Positions 49,701-61,700 of a stretch of DNA of 64,000 nucleotides are shown here, piece by piece. A model generated the notes under the pieces. It searched no databases and was not told the DNA's origin. It saw nothing but the letters and a program-made list of their open reading frames with translations. This DNA is from Trissonchulus latispiculum (lineage: Eukaryota > Nematoda > Enoplea > Enoplida > Ironidae). The stretch spans positions 1 through 64,000 of the forward strand of contig JASAND010006694.1 of assembly GCA_030248195.1 (NCBI GenBank). Direction: 5' to 3'. The translations under genes were made by a program, and so were the position numbers. Within the stretch, counting starts at the first letter, position 1, and each line of letters opens with the position of its first letter.

Positions 49701-52700
49701 ATTTACTCAACGCCAAACCGTTCAAATGAAACCATCGGTGGGTTTAGAAGACTACTTTAGATAAGTAAATCTTGATGATACTTCACATAAACAATTTCAA
49801 TTTCGCAATGTCAAAAAAGTTGAAATTTTACCAGATATTTTAATGTGGCCAAAGGATGTTGTATCCTCAAGATAAGGGTGCTGCGATTCCTGGGACACTA
49901 GTGACAAATGGCGATTCAAAAATGTCCAATCGTGACTGTGCAGAGACTGCAGCTCATGTTGACAGGCCTTCAGCAAACATTGAGCTACCTATGAACACAA
50001 TGAAACTATGAACACATGAAAATACTCTGTCTGAGCAAGAGAGCGGTTGTGTTATAATCAACTGCGCAAAATTGCGTACGCATGCATATACAGTGTACAT
50101 TTTCTGCATGTGCTTTTCAACGTATGCATTATCGATTTTTCTTTAATTTTTGATTTGTTCCAACGACCTCAACGATATTTTGCGAAAATATTTGACTTAT
50201 TTACGAGTTTTGGATTATTTTATTTTTTCTGATGCCTAATTTCTTACTTACCTTTTGCTGCTAATCTTCTGGTTTCCGGCCTGCATATTTTTACCGGGTA
50301 CAGGACTACTTCTTAATCATATTTTGGAATTTCTTACCCTCGATTCTTCAGCTCTATTATGCCCGGAACGAAAAAGAACCCCCAATCGAAACCGTGTTGG
50401 TGCGGATCGGCGGATCATTTATCCATGGTTCAATGCTCTGTGTGTTTGTCCTATATTCACTATGAGTGTATGGGACTTGCCAGTATATCGGAGTTAAGCC
50501 TGATCATTAACGATAATCCGGGAAATTATGTTTGTAAGTCTTGTGTTCCAAATTTAACAGAATCGGTTAAATCCGATTTGAGCAAGTTGAGTCAGCACGG
50601 AAAAATTTGGTGTTATGCTGAATCAACTGCTGGCTCTGCATTGACCCAAAATATTCCACTACCAAATTCGAACTTGCAGTCTGGCCCCCTGATCAATCTC
50701 CCGGCGGATGTTATTTCTACTATCGTTTCCATTGCTACACAGGCTGCGACGGAGGCGGCGACCCGTGTTGCCATTGAATATCTAGAGAAACGGGGCAAAC
50801 GGAACAACCTTGTAATTTGTGGGCTTCCTGAAAAATATCCTGATGATCCAATGAAGCAAAAGCAATGGGACTCAGCCAAGATTGAATCATACTGTGAAAA
50901 TCTAAAAGTACCGGTGGCAGCAGTTGTGTCCACTTTTCGGGAAGGTAAAAATCCTGGAAAGCGGATTCTGAAAGTCTGCTTTCAAGACAGACATGTTACA
51001 TAACGTACTGTCTTTTTGAAAGGTGCTACCGGCTTGCTGCAACGGGATAAGGACTGTGCTAATGCTCCATTTAAGCCGTTCGTCAGACCAGATCTAACCG
51101 AATCTGAACGCGCTGCCGACCTGAAGTTACGAACTGAACTATTAAGAAGAAGAGAGACAGAGAAGAAGGATCTAATCATCCGGCACGGTAAAATCATTGA
51201 ACGCCCGAAAGAGCAGGCGGAAAACTAACTGGACCCAACCAGTTTCACCGCAGTGTTTCTTGTTTGTTTCCATTTGTTTTCTTGAATATACGTAGTATCA
51301 AATCTAAGATTGCTGAGGTTTGCTTTGAAGTATCTCAGAAAAAGGACCACTTTTTCTTTTTGACAGAAACCTGGTTAACTGCTGAACTACCTGATGCAAT
51401 CTTGGATACTATCTGTCTAACTCATGACATTGTTCGTGGCGATGATTGTTGGAGGAAAGGAGCGGGAGGTGGGGTTCTTATGCTAATACCGAAACGGTAT
51501 AATTCCAGAATTCTAGAAGTTGTGACCAATAGATTCTTTGAAGCTGTTTTTTGTGATATATTTGTAACCAAAAGAGACAGCATTCGTATTTGTGTCTGTT
51601 ACAGAACTCCTTCGGCTGACAAAACTGAATCTACAAATGAATTAATTATGAAATTGCGTCAAAATTTGTCCAACGCGAAAACAGTATTTATTTTCGGAGA
51701 TTTTAACTATCCCCTTCTTGACTGGAAATCAACCAATCATATGCCAACAAATGAAACAAATTTTCATACAGCAATATTAGAGTTAGGTTTAACACAATGC
51801 GTAAATGAACCTACTCACACTCGTGGAAACATTCTTGATTTAGTCTTTACCTCAAATTCGCTTTTGATGTCAAATCTTAATTTTTCTGAGCCATTTATAA
51901 AGTCTGACCATATTGAAATTAAAGGATTAATGGGACCTTTTTATATTCAACCGAAGAAGTCGATAATTAATAAATTTTATAATTTTAAGCGAGCTAACTA
52001 CAGACAAATGGCGGCTTACTTGAATGCCATAAACTGGGTTGAGTGCTTCAATGTAAATGATGTAAACCAAATTTGGATTATTTTTAAGACAAAAATTTTT
52101 GATGCAATTCGGCAGTTTGTTCCGTTATGTAGTTCGGCTAGTAAAAATTTTTCCTGGTCGGTCAATACAGTCAAGCTACATAGACGTCAACGCAAACTGC
52201 ATCAAAATTATAAACAAATTCCAAATTCTGTTAACAAGCAAAAATGGCAAGTAGCCTCAAAATTAGCTAGAAAAGCGAAAAGAACAGACTTGTATAAAAA
52301 TGAACAAAGTCTGCTCTCTTCTCCTAGAGATTCCAAATTTTGGCGGTACATCCGTACCCGTCTCCACCCAGTGTCTGATATTCCGTTAATGGTTAAAGAT
52401 GGTGTAACAATCACTGATGATACAGAAAAAGCCAAACATTTCAACGAATTTTTCGTCTCTGTTTTTACTGAAGATAATGGTATTGCATTGCAAGATTTAC
52501 CTCATCGTCAAACTAGAATCACTGACTTAAATTTTAGTGTTGAAGAAGTTTACAATAACTTAAAGAAGATGCCAATTAAATATAGCACGGGTCCAGACGG
52601 TATACCGCAAGCTCTTCTTATAAAACTTGCTCAAGTGTTAGCTAAGCCTTCATTTCTTATTTTTCAAAAATCGTTCGAACTCTCAGAAATCCCGGATGAT

Positions 52701-55700
52701 TGGAAGCTTGGAAAAGTTATTCCAATCCATAAAAAATTGTCAAAAAGTTCTTTTGAAAATTATAGACCTGTTAGTTTGCTATGTTGTAGTGGTAAAAATA
52801 TGGAGTCTGTCGTCGCAAATGAATTAATTCGTTATCTTGAGGCAAATAGAATATTAAGCCCCGCTCAATTTGGTTTTCGCAAATACAGATCAACTGTTAG
52901 CCAATTACTGGAAACGTATAATCTTTGGACTGATGCTCTTGATAATAAATTAATGATTGATGTAATTTTCTTAGATATTGCTAAAGCATTTGATACTGTA
53001 TCTCATGCAAAACTGCTTCAAATTCTCAGATCCATAGGCATCGATGGAAAACTATTAGCCTGGATTGAAAATTATCTTTCCAATAGGAAACAATTTGTTG
53101 AAATTTGCAACTGTCGCTCTACTACTTCTAATGTTGCTTCTGGAGTACCCCAAGGTAGTATCTTGGGCCCCCTGCTTTTCTTAATTTATATAAATGATAT
53201 TTCTACTGTTTTAGACAAGTTAAAAATCAGACTTTACGCAGATGACGCAAAAATTTTTATAGCCTATAACTCTAACTTTAATAATTTTGTTGACATTCAA
53301 GCAGAACTGAATAGAGTCTATGAATGGGCGAATACGAGACAATTAAAGCTCGCTGCCTCAAAATGTTTTGTCATGCATCTTGGTAACAGAAATCCAGAAA
53401 ATGTGTATCGTCTTGGAAATTCAAATCTGGAAGCCACAAATAGTTTTACTGATTTAGGAATAGTTTTATCAAAAAAATTACATTTTTCAAAACACTGCGA
53501 AGAAATAACAAAATCTGGGTTTAAAAAGGTAAATCTAATATACGTACTCTGCCTTCCATACGCGTAATAGGGAATTTTTACTAAAAATTTATAAAACATA
53601 TGTTCGTCCTAAGTTAGAGTATGGCTCTGAAGTATGGTCACCTTTTCTGCTTAAAGACATTGATTTAATAGAACGAGTTCAACGGTTATTTACTAGACGA
53701 TTGCCAGGGATTTCCACCCTACCTTATCATGAACGTTTGAAAATTTTAAACCTTCCCTCTTTGGAGGAAAGACGGATTATTAAAGATATAATTTTTGTTT
53801 ACAAAATGCTCCATGGTTTAGTCGACTTAAGTTTTTCAGAGTTCTTTGAATTTACTCCTACTTTAAGTACTAGAGGTCATTCTTACAAATTAATGTGGAA
53901 ACGTGCAAACTTAGATATTCGTAAGCATTTTTTCGCAAATCGAATAATTCCTATATGGAACTCTCTTGATGAACAAATCGTTAATGCTGTAAATATAGTG
54001 GAATTCAAAAACCGACTTGCTACTGTTTCTTTTCATAACTTCATTAGGGGCCGGGCGTTAGTGGCCGTGCAATCGGCCCAGCCCTGATCCCTTCCCTCCT
54101 GTCAATACTTTGCCACGTACATTAGAATGTGTTTAGACACTTTTCTTTTTTTCCGGTTTGGTATATTTGTTGCCGCTTTGCTATAGTTTCTTGTTAATTT
54201 TGTTTCGATAATTCTGTTTTTGGTTGGGAATAAACTAAACTAAACAAGTGGCTCAGAATAAGTAGATTAGGAGTTGTACGCTTGTAATAGTCTTATGCCT
54301 TTGTGTTGTACCTTGATTCCCATACAAATTTCTAAAATCGCTGACAGTACCACTAGCCGGAGACCCGTCTGGAGTGAAATGACTGGACAAACTCTTACGT
54401 ATTTACTCTTGCGTATACATTACGTATTTGCTTCATTCAAGTACCCTGCTCTTCAATCTGTCAACACTTTTTTTATGTTTATCATTGTCCTAAGCAGGAC
54501 TGAGCTAACATTAACGTGTCGTTTAACATTCCAGATATAGCACAAAACAGTTAACAATGGCTACAGCTATCATTACCAAGTACACATAACAGCATGACAG
54601 GTGGCATGCCCTATGTATTATAAGAGTGACACATCCTCTGCACGATAAGGGCTAACGCTCCTCCACCGTAAAATGGACCCGTGATCCCCCGCAAACTAAT
54701 TAGTACCTAGTCGAAACGAGAGTACGCTCACTCGCTCTATGCTTCTGTATTAAAGCTAGAAAGCACTAGCAGTATGTGCGTGAGTTTTATGTCTGTATCC
54801 AGGTTTAGAACACATCGAGCAAAGCGGGCGAGTTTATTCAATTCACTAGGGCAGGGCCCAATTTGCGGAGGGGCCAGCCATAATCGTGCGGAGGGGCCAG
54901 CCATAATCGTGCAGACGATGTGTCACGCTTATACTACATAGAGTATGCCAGCTGTCATACTATTATTTATTATGTAGTCTTGTTACTACACACTATTATG
55001 ATAGTGACAAAATATGTTTTTGAAAGTCATGGTTATATACCCCTTACATTTATCCAATTATCCAAAACCCAATAAAATTCGCTGTGCCAAAGCAATAAGT
55101 ATTTGAATTAGTGAATCTTGTTCATAGTATTTTTATTGTCTCACCGGAATGTTTTCAGAAAGCATCGAAATAGTTGCCAGTAATACATCCTGAATTTGCT
55201 GGTAAATCCGCATTCTTCCGTAAATGGATAGCTTTAGCAGAGAAACAATATGGGGTAATACGGACGTATCTTGTAAAATCTGAAATTAAGTCATCCAAAA
55301 TTTATTAATATGAAACCAAAAGTAGAAAGATCTGCACGGTTTTAGCTTATAAGAATTCAATGACAATAAAGTAAAGGCAGTTGCATTAAAACTACAACTA
55401 TGCTTATGTTACAACGTTACCAAGGCATTATTTACAAATCGCAACTTTTCCAGGCAAAATATGTAATTTCAATGGTGGTGCTCAACCCTTTTTAATTTTA
55501 AGGATGGTTTCATGGCGCGTAACCAACCTACCAAATCAAGAGTACTGCTAATTCCGAGCCAACGCATGCAAATACTCCTGGCAAAGGTAACCAGTTGATG
55601 TTGCATGAGACAGGCTAGCATACGCTGCTGAGTGCACGTAGATTGCAGTTTAAATGCAGATCGGGCAAGAGGCAAACTTTTGAAATCTTTGGCATCTTCA

Positions 55701-58700
55701 GTTGGTGGAAACACACTCACACACTGGTCACCGGGCCAGGCTAAAATTAATTTTCCTTTCAAGTTAATACGACAGCGTTTAGGATATTGAAAGGTCTGAC
55801 GAAACCTGAAGCCAGCAACATTTTGGCTAGAGATGAGAAAATTTAGATGTCAAAAATTAACATTTTTCAAAGACAATTCTTTCCATTCAAGAAATTTTGC
55901 AAATCAGAAAAAATAAACTGACTATGGAAAAATAGGAAATAGAATATAGAAAATTTAGGTTTGCTAATTGCTAGGTAGCACATTGCCATTTCTTTCAAAC
56001 ACTGTTACAATTAAAAGACGATTACAATTCATCGGTTTCCTACCAGCGTCTTCTTCGGCGCTGAGAGGATCAAAGCTAACTCGGAAAGGTACAGGCTCCT
56101 CATCATCCTGATTTATGAGTAAAGGCGCCTTTGCCCAGGCCACACAGTGCGAGGACCCGCAAGCAATACCCGTAATAGAAACACTGTTCAACAGTGCGAT
56201 ACGTGTTGGCACTGTATTGACCACGGTATTGCCACAACCCTGCTGACCATGATCATTATCACCCCAACCATATACCTAAAATATATTATGTGAAACAAGA
56301 TTTTAAGTACTCACTGACTGCCTAGGAAAAAATCTCTTGAATTATACAGCTAAATTTAACCAAAATGTCATTTCTAATAGATTTTGCCAACAAAGCCAGA
56401 AAACGCCAGTCTTTCTCAATCGTGTTTCTTCACAGCATTAAGTGCTATTAGCAATTAAACAAATATATAATGGTGAAACTACAAAGTAGAATCAGAGTAA
56501 CAATTTCATTCAACTGACTTCTCCATCCTTTGTAAGAGCCAAACAATGCAAGGCTCCCACGGCCACACTAATGACACACTTATCTACCAGTTCTTCTACT
56601 ATCCGAGGAGTACGAACATGACTATCAGTTCCATGACCGAGGCGATAATAGTCTCCCTTTCCCCTGCAGCAAGAAATGTAAAATTGTTATTCATGCAAAA
56701 GTAAATTTTTCTTTACTCCCTCCCTTGCATACTTAAGAATTTCCGACAAATTTCTATTGTTAGCGAATCCCGGTCTTCATAAAATCATTACAGCATGTAT
56801 ACGGTATATTAGAAATTGTCGGTTGAGATAAAGGTAATATTGTGCACGAAATAGCGCATACACGCTTTGCCAGTACATACCATGTATATAGGATTCCTTG
56901 CTTAGTCAAAGCCACCGAGAATTGAGCTCCGCATTCAACCTGTGTGATCCCTTTTCCGTCCAAACTGTCAATGGCCATCGGGAGTGAACAGCCTTCAGAG
57001 CCGCCGCGACCCAGTTTACCAAAATCCCCATCGCCCCAGGAATAGACACGTCCCTGTTCGGTGAGACAGAGGGTCTGAGCATCTCGAGAGCCACAGCTGA
57101 CTTGCACAACTCGCTGGCCAGCCAAAGCCAGAACCTAAAACAGGATCAGACAAGAAAAAATGCCCTCGTGCGAAACTGTAATTAAAAACAGAGAAGGCTT
57201 ATCCTTTTGCAAAGATCAGTATTTCTTTAACCACATTTTTTGCTTAGTTTAATTTAGCATCTTCACTGAATTGTTTTCGTATTGTAGAAACGTAGGTACT
57301 TCAGAAGGTATACACTGCACAATTAGGATTATCGTGAAAGTACAAATAAGTCAGTATATACATTTACAGTGTCATAGCCAGAAACATGCAATAATATATA
57401 GTACACACAGTAATATATACTCTACACAGTAAATCATAAGCTTTTATTTAAGCTCAATCTGTTTTCTTTTGACTGCATGAATTTATCCAATACAGTCTGA
57501 CTTTTTATGCAAGAGTTTCTTATCATAGTTCTGATTGCTCTATTGGAATATCCTCGACTTTGTAGAGACATTTTAAGTCTTAGTATTGATGATATGAAAT
57601 CATCGAATGCAGTATTTAAAAGTCCTATTCGTTCAACTTGACATTTAATCGTGTTTACTATCACCCTTGGTGATATATACGAACTATAGGCGGGAAATTT
57701 ATTTAGTTTGAATGGGAAATCATCCCTTTTATCATAAAGCTTAGTAATAAATAACCCATCTTCAATACTTACACTTATGTCTAGAACGTCTGCAGACTGA
57801 TTACTGTCATCAAGAGTACATAATACATAAGAGTAAGACAGCAGGCATACTCTATGTATTATCAGCTTGACACATCCTCTGCACGCTATACGGCTGACCC
57901 CCCCGCAAATTGGACCCTTCACTTCAAAAGAATTCGCGCGCTATACTTGTGTGCTAAAGCTCGAAGCAGACACAAAATTCGCGCACGTACTGCTTGTGTT
58001 TTCGAGCTTTAACACACAAGCATAGAGCGAGTGAGCGTACCCCCGTTTCGACTGGGTACCAATTTGCGGGGGGGGGGTCACTGGGGTCCAATTTGCGGGG
58101 GGGGGGGGGTCAGCCGTTAGCGTGCAGAGGATGGGTCAAGCTGATAATACATAGAGTATGCCTGCTGTCATGTACTCTTGCTGTCACTTACCTTATTTAA
58201 TTCTAATTCCTTAGCGTATATATTACCTCTTATACGATTAAAATAATCCTTATCATCGACTAAAGTTATATCGTCTATATATCTAAAGGCGTTTTCCAAT
58301 AACTGATTATTTCCATCTTGCTTATTTTTTGTAATGTAATCAAATTCCATTTGATGTAGAACTAAATTAGCTATATTTGGAGCAGCATTGCTACCCATTG
58401 GTATCCCAATTGTTTGTTTAAATATATAATTTCCACACGTAAAGTATAAATTATTTAACAAGAATTTAATATGGTCCATAAGAACAGGATATGTCAGAGT
58501 AATTTCATTATTCTTACCATAACCCCATCTCATACCAACATAGGTTAGATGCATTCAGAAGGTATACACTGCACGATTAGGATTATCGTGACAGTACAAA
58601 TAAGTCAGTATATACATTTACAGTGTCATAGCCAGAAACATGCAATAATATAAACCAGAATATATAAATTCGAAAGAGCACTATCCAAAACCTAAACATA

Positions 58701-61700
58701 AACCACAAGAATTTATATAATAATAAACACTTCACAGATATATTAAATTTACCTGAACAGGTGTATACTGAGATCTGTCGTCCCCATGACCAAGACGTCC
58801 GTACTCACCTACAATGCAACGAAAAAACAATGGATTCCTAAACATTTACAAAAACCAATATAGCAAAAGTTTCAATAAAACGAATTAAATATAAAATTAA
58901 CTACGTATACTGACAAACTAGAAACACGAGTTTATTGCTCACCCAGACCCCATGTAAAGAGAGCACCATCAATGTCAATGGCAGCACTGTGGGCACTTCC
59001 ACAGGCAACATCTTTCATATAGCGATTGCTTAAAGCTTCTACCAGCTTTGGTGTTAAGCAGGAACTGAAAGCATACAAACAAACTAAATAAAAACACAAG
59101 AAACGGTAGAATAGTAAAATTTTCACAGGATAATCACTGTTTAAAACGCGCTATACTGTACAAAATAGTTACAGAGTTCATTACAAAAATTAATTAATTT
59201 AAGCTGCTGAAAACATTTCGGGGAAAGTTATGTGAAAACGATGATGATGGCATGTAGACGTCAATTTAAAGACTTCATTTCATCCAACATACGTGGTGTC
59301 TCCGTGACCCAACTTTCCAGAAAGTCCATCTCCCCAAGAAAAGATTTGACCTGCTGCAGTCAAGGCAAGACAATGGCGACCACCTGAAATGAGCATTTTG
59401 GAAAATAATTTGAGAAAACGAACGAAAAACTTTAGTTAGAGCTAATTCAGGGACATAAGAGATACCGCTTCTAGTCATATTCGCACGATCAAAATGTAGC
59501 ATAGACTGCCAACATATACCCTCTTTGAGAAAATAGAGTATTATAAAATGGCAGGACACTGATTAGATAAGAGGATGAGCTTTACAAGAAACGACCAATC
59601 ATCAATAATCGAACATAGTTAACATTTTTAAAGTAATTAATTTTAAATTAATTTAATTAATTACAAAAACATATTATAATACCAGAATGAACGGCCACTT
59701 TTGTCACAATCATGCCAGCCAGTCCTGGAACAACGGTCGGCATGGCAACATTGTTCAGCGTTCCCAAGCCTAATCGACCTCCGGAACCCTCTCCACAAGC
59801 ATACACTCTGCCAGACTGAGACACTACAATAACCGAAAGCACGTCTAACAAAGCGAATAATACCAACAAGAAGTGATACGGAGTAAGTTAGATAAACTTT
59901 TGTTTCGGGCGGGCGGGGATTAGTGTCAATTGTACCGCTACGTTCGGCGTCTCGCAAAACTCGAGAAAACAAAAATCGTCTTTTTACAAAGTTATGACCG
60001 AATCAGCACGTTCCAACAAAAAAGAATCAACAAGACTTCGTACGTTGCTAATTTTGGATGAATACGCTACTGTGAAGCTAACAAATACATGTCAAATTAG
60101 GAAACGGTGTTTTTTCTAAGTTTAGAACAACTCAATATATTAACAAATTAGATTTTAGTCAAAAACTGTCGCACCGACAAACAAGCTTTTGGATCCGCCA
60201 CATATTTGTATTGGATCTAAATCCGAAATTCTTTCCGACATCATGGGGACTTTGATCTAAATTGAAACATAATTCAACAGAATAAGTTGTTCTTCGTCTT
60301 TGGCAATCGATCCATAGATCATGCATCCGGCCATCACTGATGGCACATACATCTTAGATGTCCGGTTAATCGTAGGAAGAAAAGCTTTCTTTATTTCCAC
60401 ACTAATGCTCTTGACAGAGTATGTAACGTTTTATGACAAAAATAAACTGCCTTTTCCGGAGAATAACAACCTTCCTTCAAACACAACTTTATCCGCTAAA
60501 ACAATAAATAAGTCGTTGTTTCTAATAACACAGGTAAAAGTCAGGTGCAATGAAATGGTACCTTTGAACCCTTAAAGCCGCCGAGTTGGTCCTTATCATT
60601 AAGACCCCAGACGTAAACCTTTACATCTTTTACAGCAGCTTTGAAAGACTTGTAAAACTGAGTCGCCTTCAAACCAAAACGAGGTTGCCGTCTACACATT
60701 TCGGCTTGGAGTTCCCTGAAAAAAGGCTAATTCAGAGCAACTAACAACTTACGTTATTAGCGAAGAGTAATTAATTCACCACATAACCAAAATCCGATTA
60801 TCAAAAACAAGACTAAAGGTGGCTTGCACCAGTCGAGTTTAGACTAAACTTGAGGTTTAACTCCTGTTTGCTATAAGTTCGCTAACACCATTTTTATGAC
60901 TAATCAGATCTTCGCGAGTATATGTTAGCCCTGACAGTTAACGTCTTGAAAAGCATTCATGTACATAAAAATCATAAATATGTTCTGTTTGCTAGACTAT
61001 GTTGTAGACTAAAATAAATGTGAGGTTTAAGTTGAAAGTTCTGCTAATTTAATGTCGCAATTAAACCTCACGCTTAAGTGGCAGATTAAATTGGAATAGT
61101 ACCTTTTGATTGGACGAGTTTATTGATTTGATTGGCTTGTGGAAGTAAAACGTGACCAAGTCAAATTTAAGTCCCGTTTAAATTTTAACTCGTGTTTAGC
61201 TACAAAGCAGGAGTTAAACATCACTTGAGCAAGTGTTTAAAATTTAAACATAAACTCCAGTTTTAGTAAACTCGAGTTTAAGAGTTATTCACAAATAAAC
61301 TAAACACGACTGGTGCAAGCCGGCTTATCAAGATTTTTGAATTTTAATATTATTGTAACTTTCATCTGAAATGAAAGAAACATATGTTTGAACACAACGT
61401 TGCAATTTTCAAATCCACTTAGACCTCAACCAACCTTGTTTCAATTTCACAATCAGAAGAAAACAGTTCCTCAGCCAAACTGTTCGAGTTGGTAGCGGCG
61501 CCAACCAGCCGACCTGCAGGGAGCAGATCTATAGGCTTCTTTCCGACCAGACTCAGACCTCGAATTCTGTACACACCATCCCAGTCCACATCGGGATCAG
61601 CAGGAAAGACAATTTTTACGAAACGATAGTACTAAAAAGAGTTGGAATTTTTCAGGGGCAATTTTAACCAACTAAGAGTATTTGAGCAGTGAGTCAAACG

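Larger units (their letters stand above)
50070..54245 (+). mobile_element. CR1/Jockey-like LINE in HERC2 intron
   Basis: A nearly full-length non-LTR element in antisense to the host gene. It has ORF1 (50359-51228) and ORF2 (51264-54087), a short 3' UTR and a tail of TAAAC units ending at about 54245. The 5' boundary is uncertain. It lies between HERC2 exons at 55145 and 49988. Confidence 0.85.
57299..58652 (-). mobile_element. Penelope-like element fragment with flanking direct repeats
   Basis: Minus-strand frames encode a Penelope-type RT in two parts, interrupted by a MITE. Direct repeats of about 100 bp (57299-57398 and 58554-58652) starting TTCAGAAGGTATACACTGC bracket it, as the pseudo-LTRs of Penelope elements do. 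The 5' part of RT and the GIY-YIG endonuclease are not present. It lies in a HERC2 intron in the same orientation as the gene. Confidence 0.8.

Noticed and set aside
55741..55830. Longer version of the HERC2 exon starting near 55806
   Set aside because: Its phase does not fit the upstream exon; the acceptor at 55741 does.
60220..60360. Possible HERC2 exon reading SKMYVPSV after the GGFKGSK exon
   Set aside because: The exon 60256-60175 has a proper acceptor, fits phase on both sides and contains the conserved GGSKSLF motif; the other reading does not continue the propeller.
60321..60575. Plus-strand open frame opposite HERC2
   Set aside because: No domain, and it overlaps the intron and an exon antisense; best read as chance.
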